From Desulfobacterales bacterium (GTDB taxonomy: Bacteria; Desulfobacterota; Desulfobacteria; Desulfobacterales; Desulfosalsimonadaceae): 5,674 nt of DNA. A program made the translations under genes and the position numbers. Positions 5,063 through 5,674 of the stretch are shown here, in pieces. The notes under the pieces are model-generated. The model ran no database searches and was not told the DNA's origin. It saw nothing but the letters and a program-made list of their open reading frames with translations. The stretch lies in the NCBI GenBank assembly GCA_018334855.1, contig JAGXLE010000106.1:1-5674 (forward strand). The letters are read 5' to 3'. How positions within the stretch are numbered: position 1 is the stretch's first letter; each line of letters starts with the position of its first letter.

Positions 5063-5674
5063 ATGGCCGTATCAGGTGCGGGCGCACAGAATATTTTCAA
5101 GATACCGGAGTTAAAGCGCCGGATTCTGATTACACTTGCGCTGCTTACCGTATACAGGGTGGGTGTGCATATTCCCACCCCCGGGGTAGACGGGGATGCA
5201 CTGGCCGCTTTTTTTGCCCAGCACCAGAACACCATATTCGGCATATTTGATATGTTTTCAGGTGGTGCACTGGAGCGGCTGTCTGTTTTTGCGCTCGGCA
5301 TTATGCCCTATATCAGTGCCTCTATTATTCTTCAGTTGTTAAGGGTCGTGATACCGTCTCTGGAGCGCCTTTCCAAGGAAGGCGAACAGGGCAAGAAAAA
5401 AATTACCCAGTATACCCGGTACGGAACGATCCTGCTGAGTCTTATCCAGGGTTTTGGAATAAGCGTGGGCCTGGAGAACATGTCTTCGCCGGCCAACGTG
5501 CCGATCGTAACGGAGCCCGGCTGGTCGTTTCGCCTGATGACGATGATCACCCTGACCGCGGGTACCGCTTTTATCATGTGGCTCGGCGAGCAGATCAGCG
5601 AGCGGGGGATTGGAAACGGTATATCCCTGATTATATTTGCCGGTATTGTGGCGCGTATGCCCGCTGCAATCGGC
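5063..5674 (+). CDS. secY: Protein translocase subunit SecY, 3'-truncated by window edge
   Basis: SecY is the channel-forming inner-membrane subunit of the SecYEG translocon; it passes unfolded proteins across, or into, the membrane with SecA or the ribosome. The frame is open from ATG 5063 to the last base, giving 204 residues, roughly the first half of a typical SecY of about 440. The N-terminus has FKIPELKRRI (12-21), then TM1 (about 20-36), RVGVHIPTPGVD (32-43) and the plug region IFGIFDMFSGGALERLSVFA (58-77). The SecY signature is in TM2 (SVFALGIMPYISASIILQLL, 74-93). KKITQYTRYGTILLSLIQGF (112-131) leads into TM3, TM4 is at about 157-176, and the cytosolic loop EQISERGIGNGISL (176-189) precedes TM5. 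AGAGGT at 5048-5053, inside rplO, is the binding site, so coupling to rplO is likely. Confidence 0.98.
   Translation, partial: MAVSGAGAQNIFKIPELKRRILITLALLTVYRVGVHIPTPGVDGDALAAFFAQHQNTIFGIFDMFSGGALERLSVFALGIMPYISASIILQLLRVVIPSLERLSKEGEQGKKKITQYTRYGTILLSLIQGFGISVGLENMSSPANVPIVTEPGWSFRLMTMITLTAGTAFIMWLGEQISERGIGNGISLIIFAGIVARMPAAIG

Noticed and set aside
1..5674. Search for an unusual or undescribed system (inserted gene, mobile element, CRISPR, broken gene)
   Set aside because: The fourteen genes are in canonical S10-spc order, every frame is intact, and the largest gene-free stretch is 134 bases. Nothing in the window requires a novel system.

Overview
The window is a continuous stretch of the bacterial S10-spc ribosomal protein supercluster, with every gene on the + strand. 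It holds the end of the S10 part (rplP, cut by the left edge, then rpmC and rpsQ). The spc part follows: rplN, rplX, rplE, rpsN, rpsH, rplF, rplR, rpsE, rpmD, rplO and the first 204 codons of secY, cut by the right edge. The order is canonical, with no gene missing, inserted or inverted. All fourteen reading frames look intact where they can be read.

The organism is a bacterium of moderate G+C with Shine-Dalgarno (SD) initiation. Three traits argue against an enteric-type gammaproteobacterium. S14 is the short 61-residue zinc-binding form, L24 carries a four-cysteine C-terminal extension, and AGA/AGG arginine codons are common even in ribosomal genes. The protein sequences resemble those of Desulfobacterota (former Deltaproteobacteria), but this is an impression from memory, not a search result, and the phylum call is tentative.

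Layout: 1-759 has tightly packed rplP-rpmC-rpsQ, with rplP and rpmC overlapping by one base. 778-1146 is rplN, followed by an 87-base gap with two possible hairpins. 1234-2123 has rplX and rplE, 23 bases apart. After rplE comes a 66-base gap with a bulged hairpin that reaches into the rpsN ribosome binding site. rpsN (2190-2375) and rpsE (3921-4421) start with TTG behind very strong SD sequences. rpsH and rplF follow at 2451-3394. A 134-base gap, the longest in the window, then separates rplF from rplR and contains a terminator-like hairpin. rplR, rpsE, rpmD, rplO and secY are close together, with rpmD and rplO overlapping by one base and secY starting two bases after the rplO stop.

The genes supply large- and small-subunit ribosomal proteins in a co-transcribed set, and SecY, the core of the protein export channel, is made from the same message. 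I found no novel system: no mobile element, CRISPR array, tRNA, rRNA or unexplained gene. The points worth a second look are the intergenic RNA structures, the initiation codons and the zinc-binding versions of S14 and L24.
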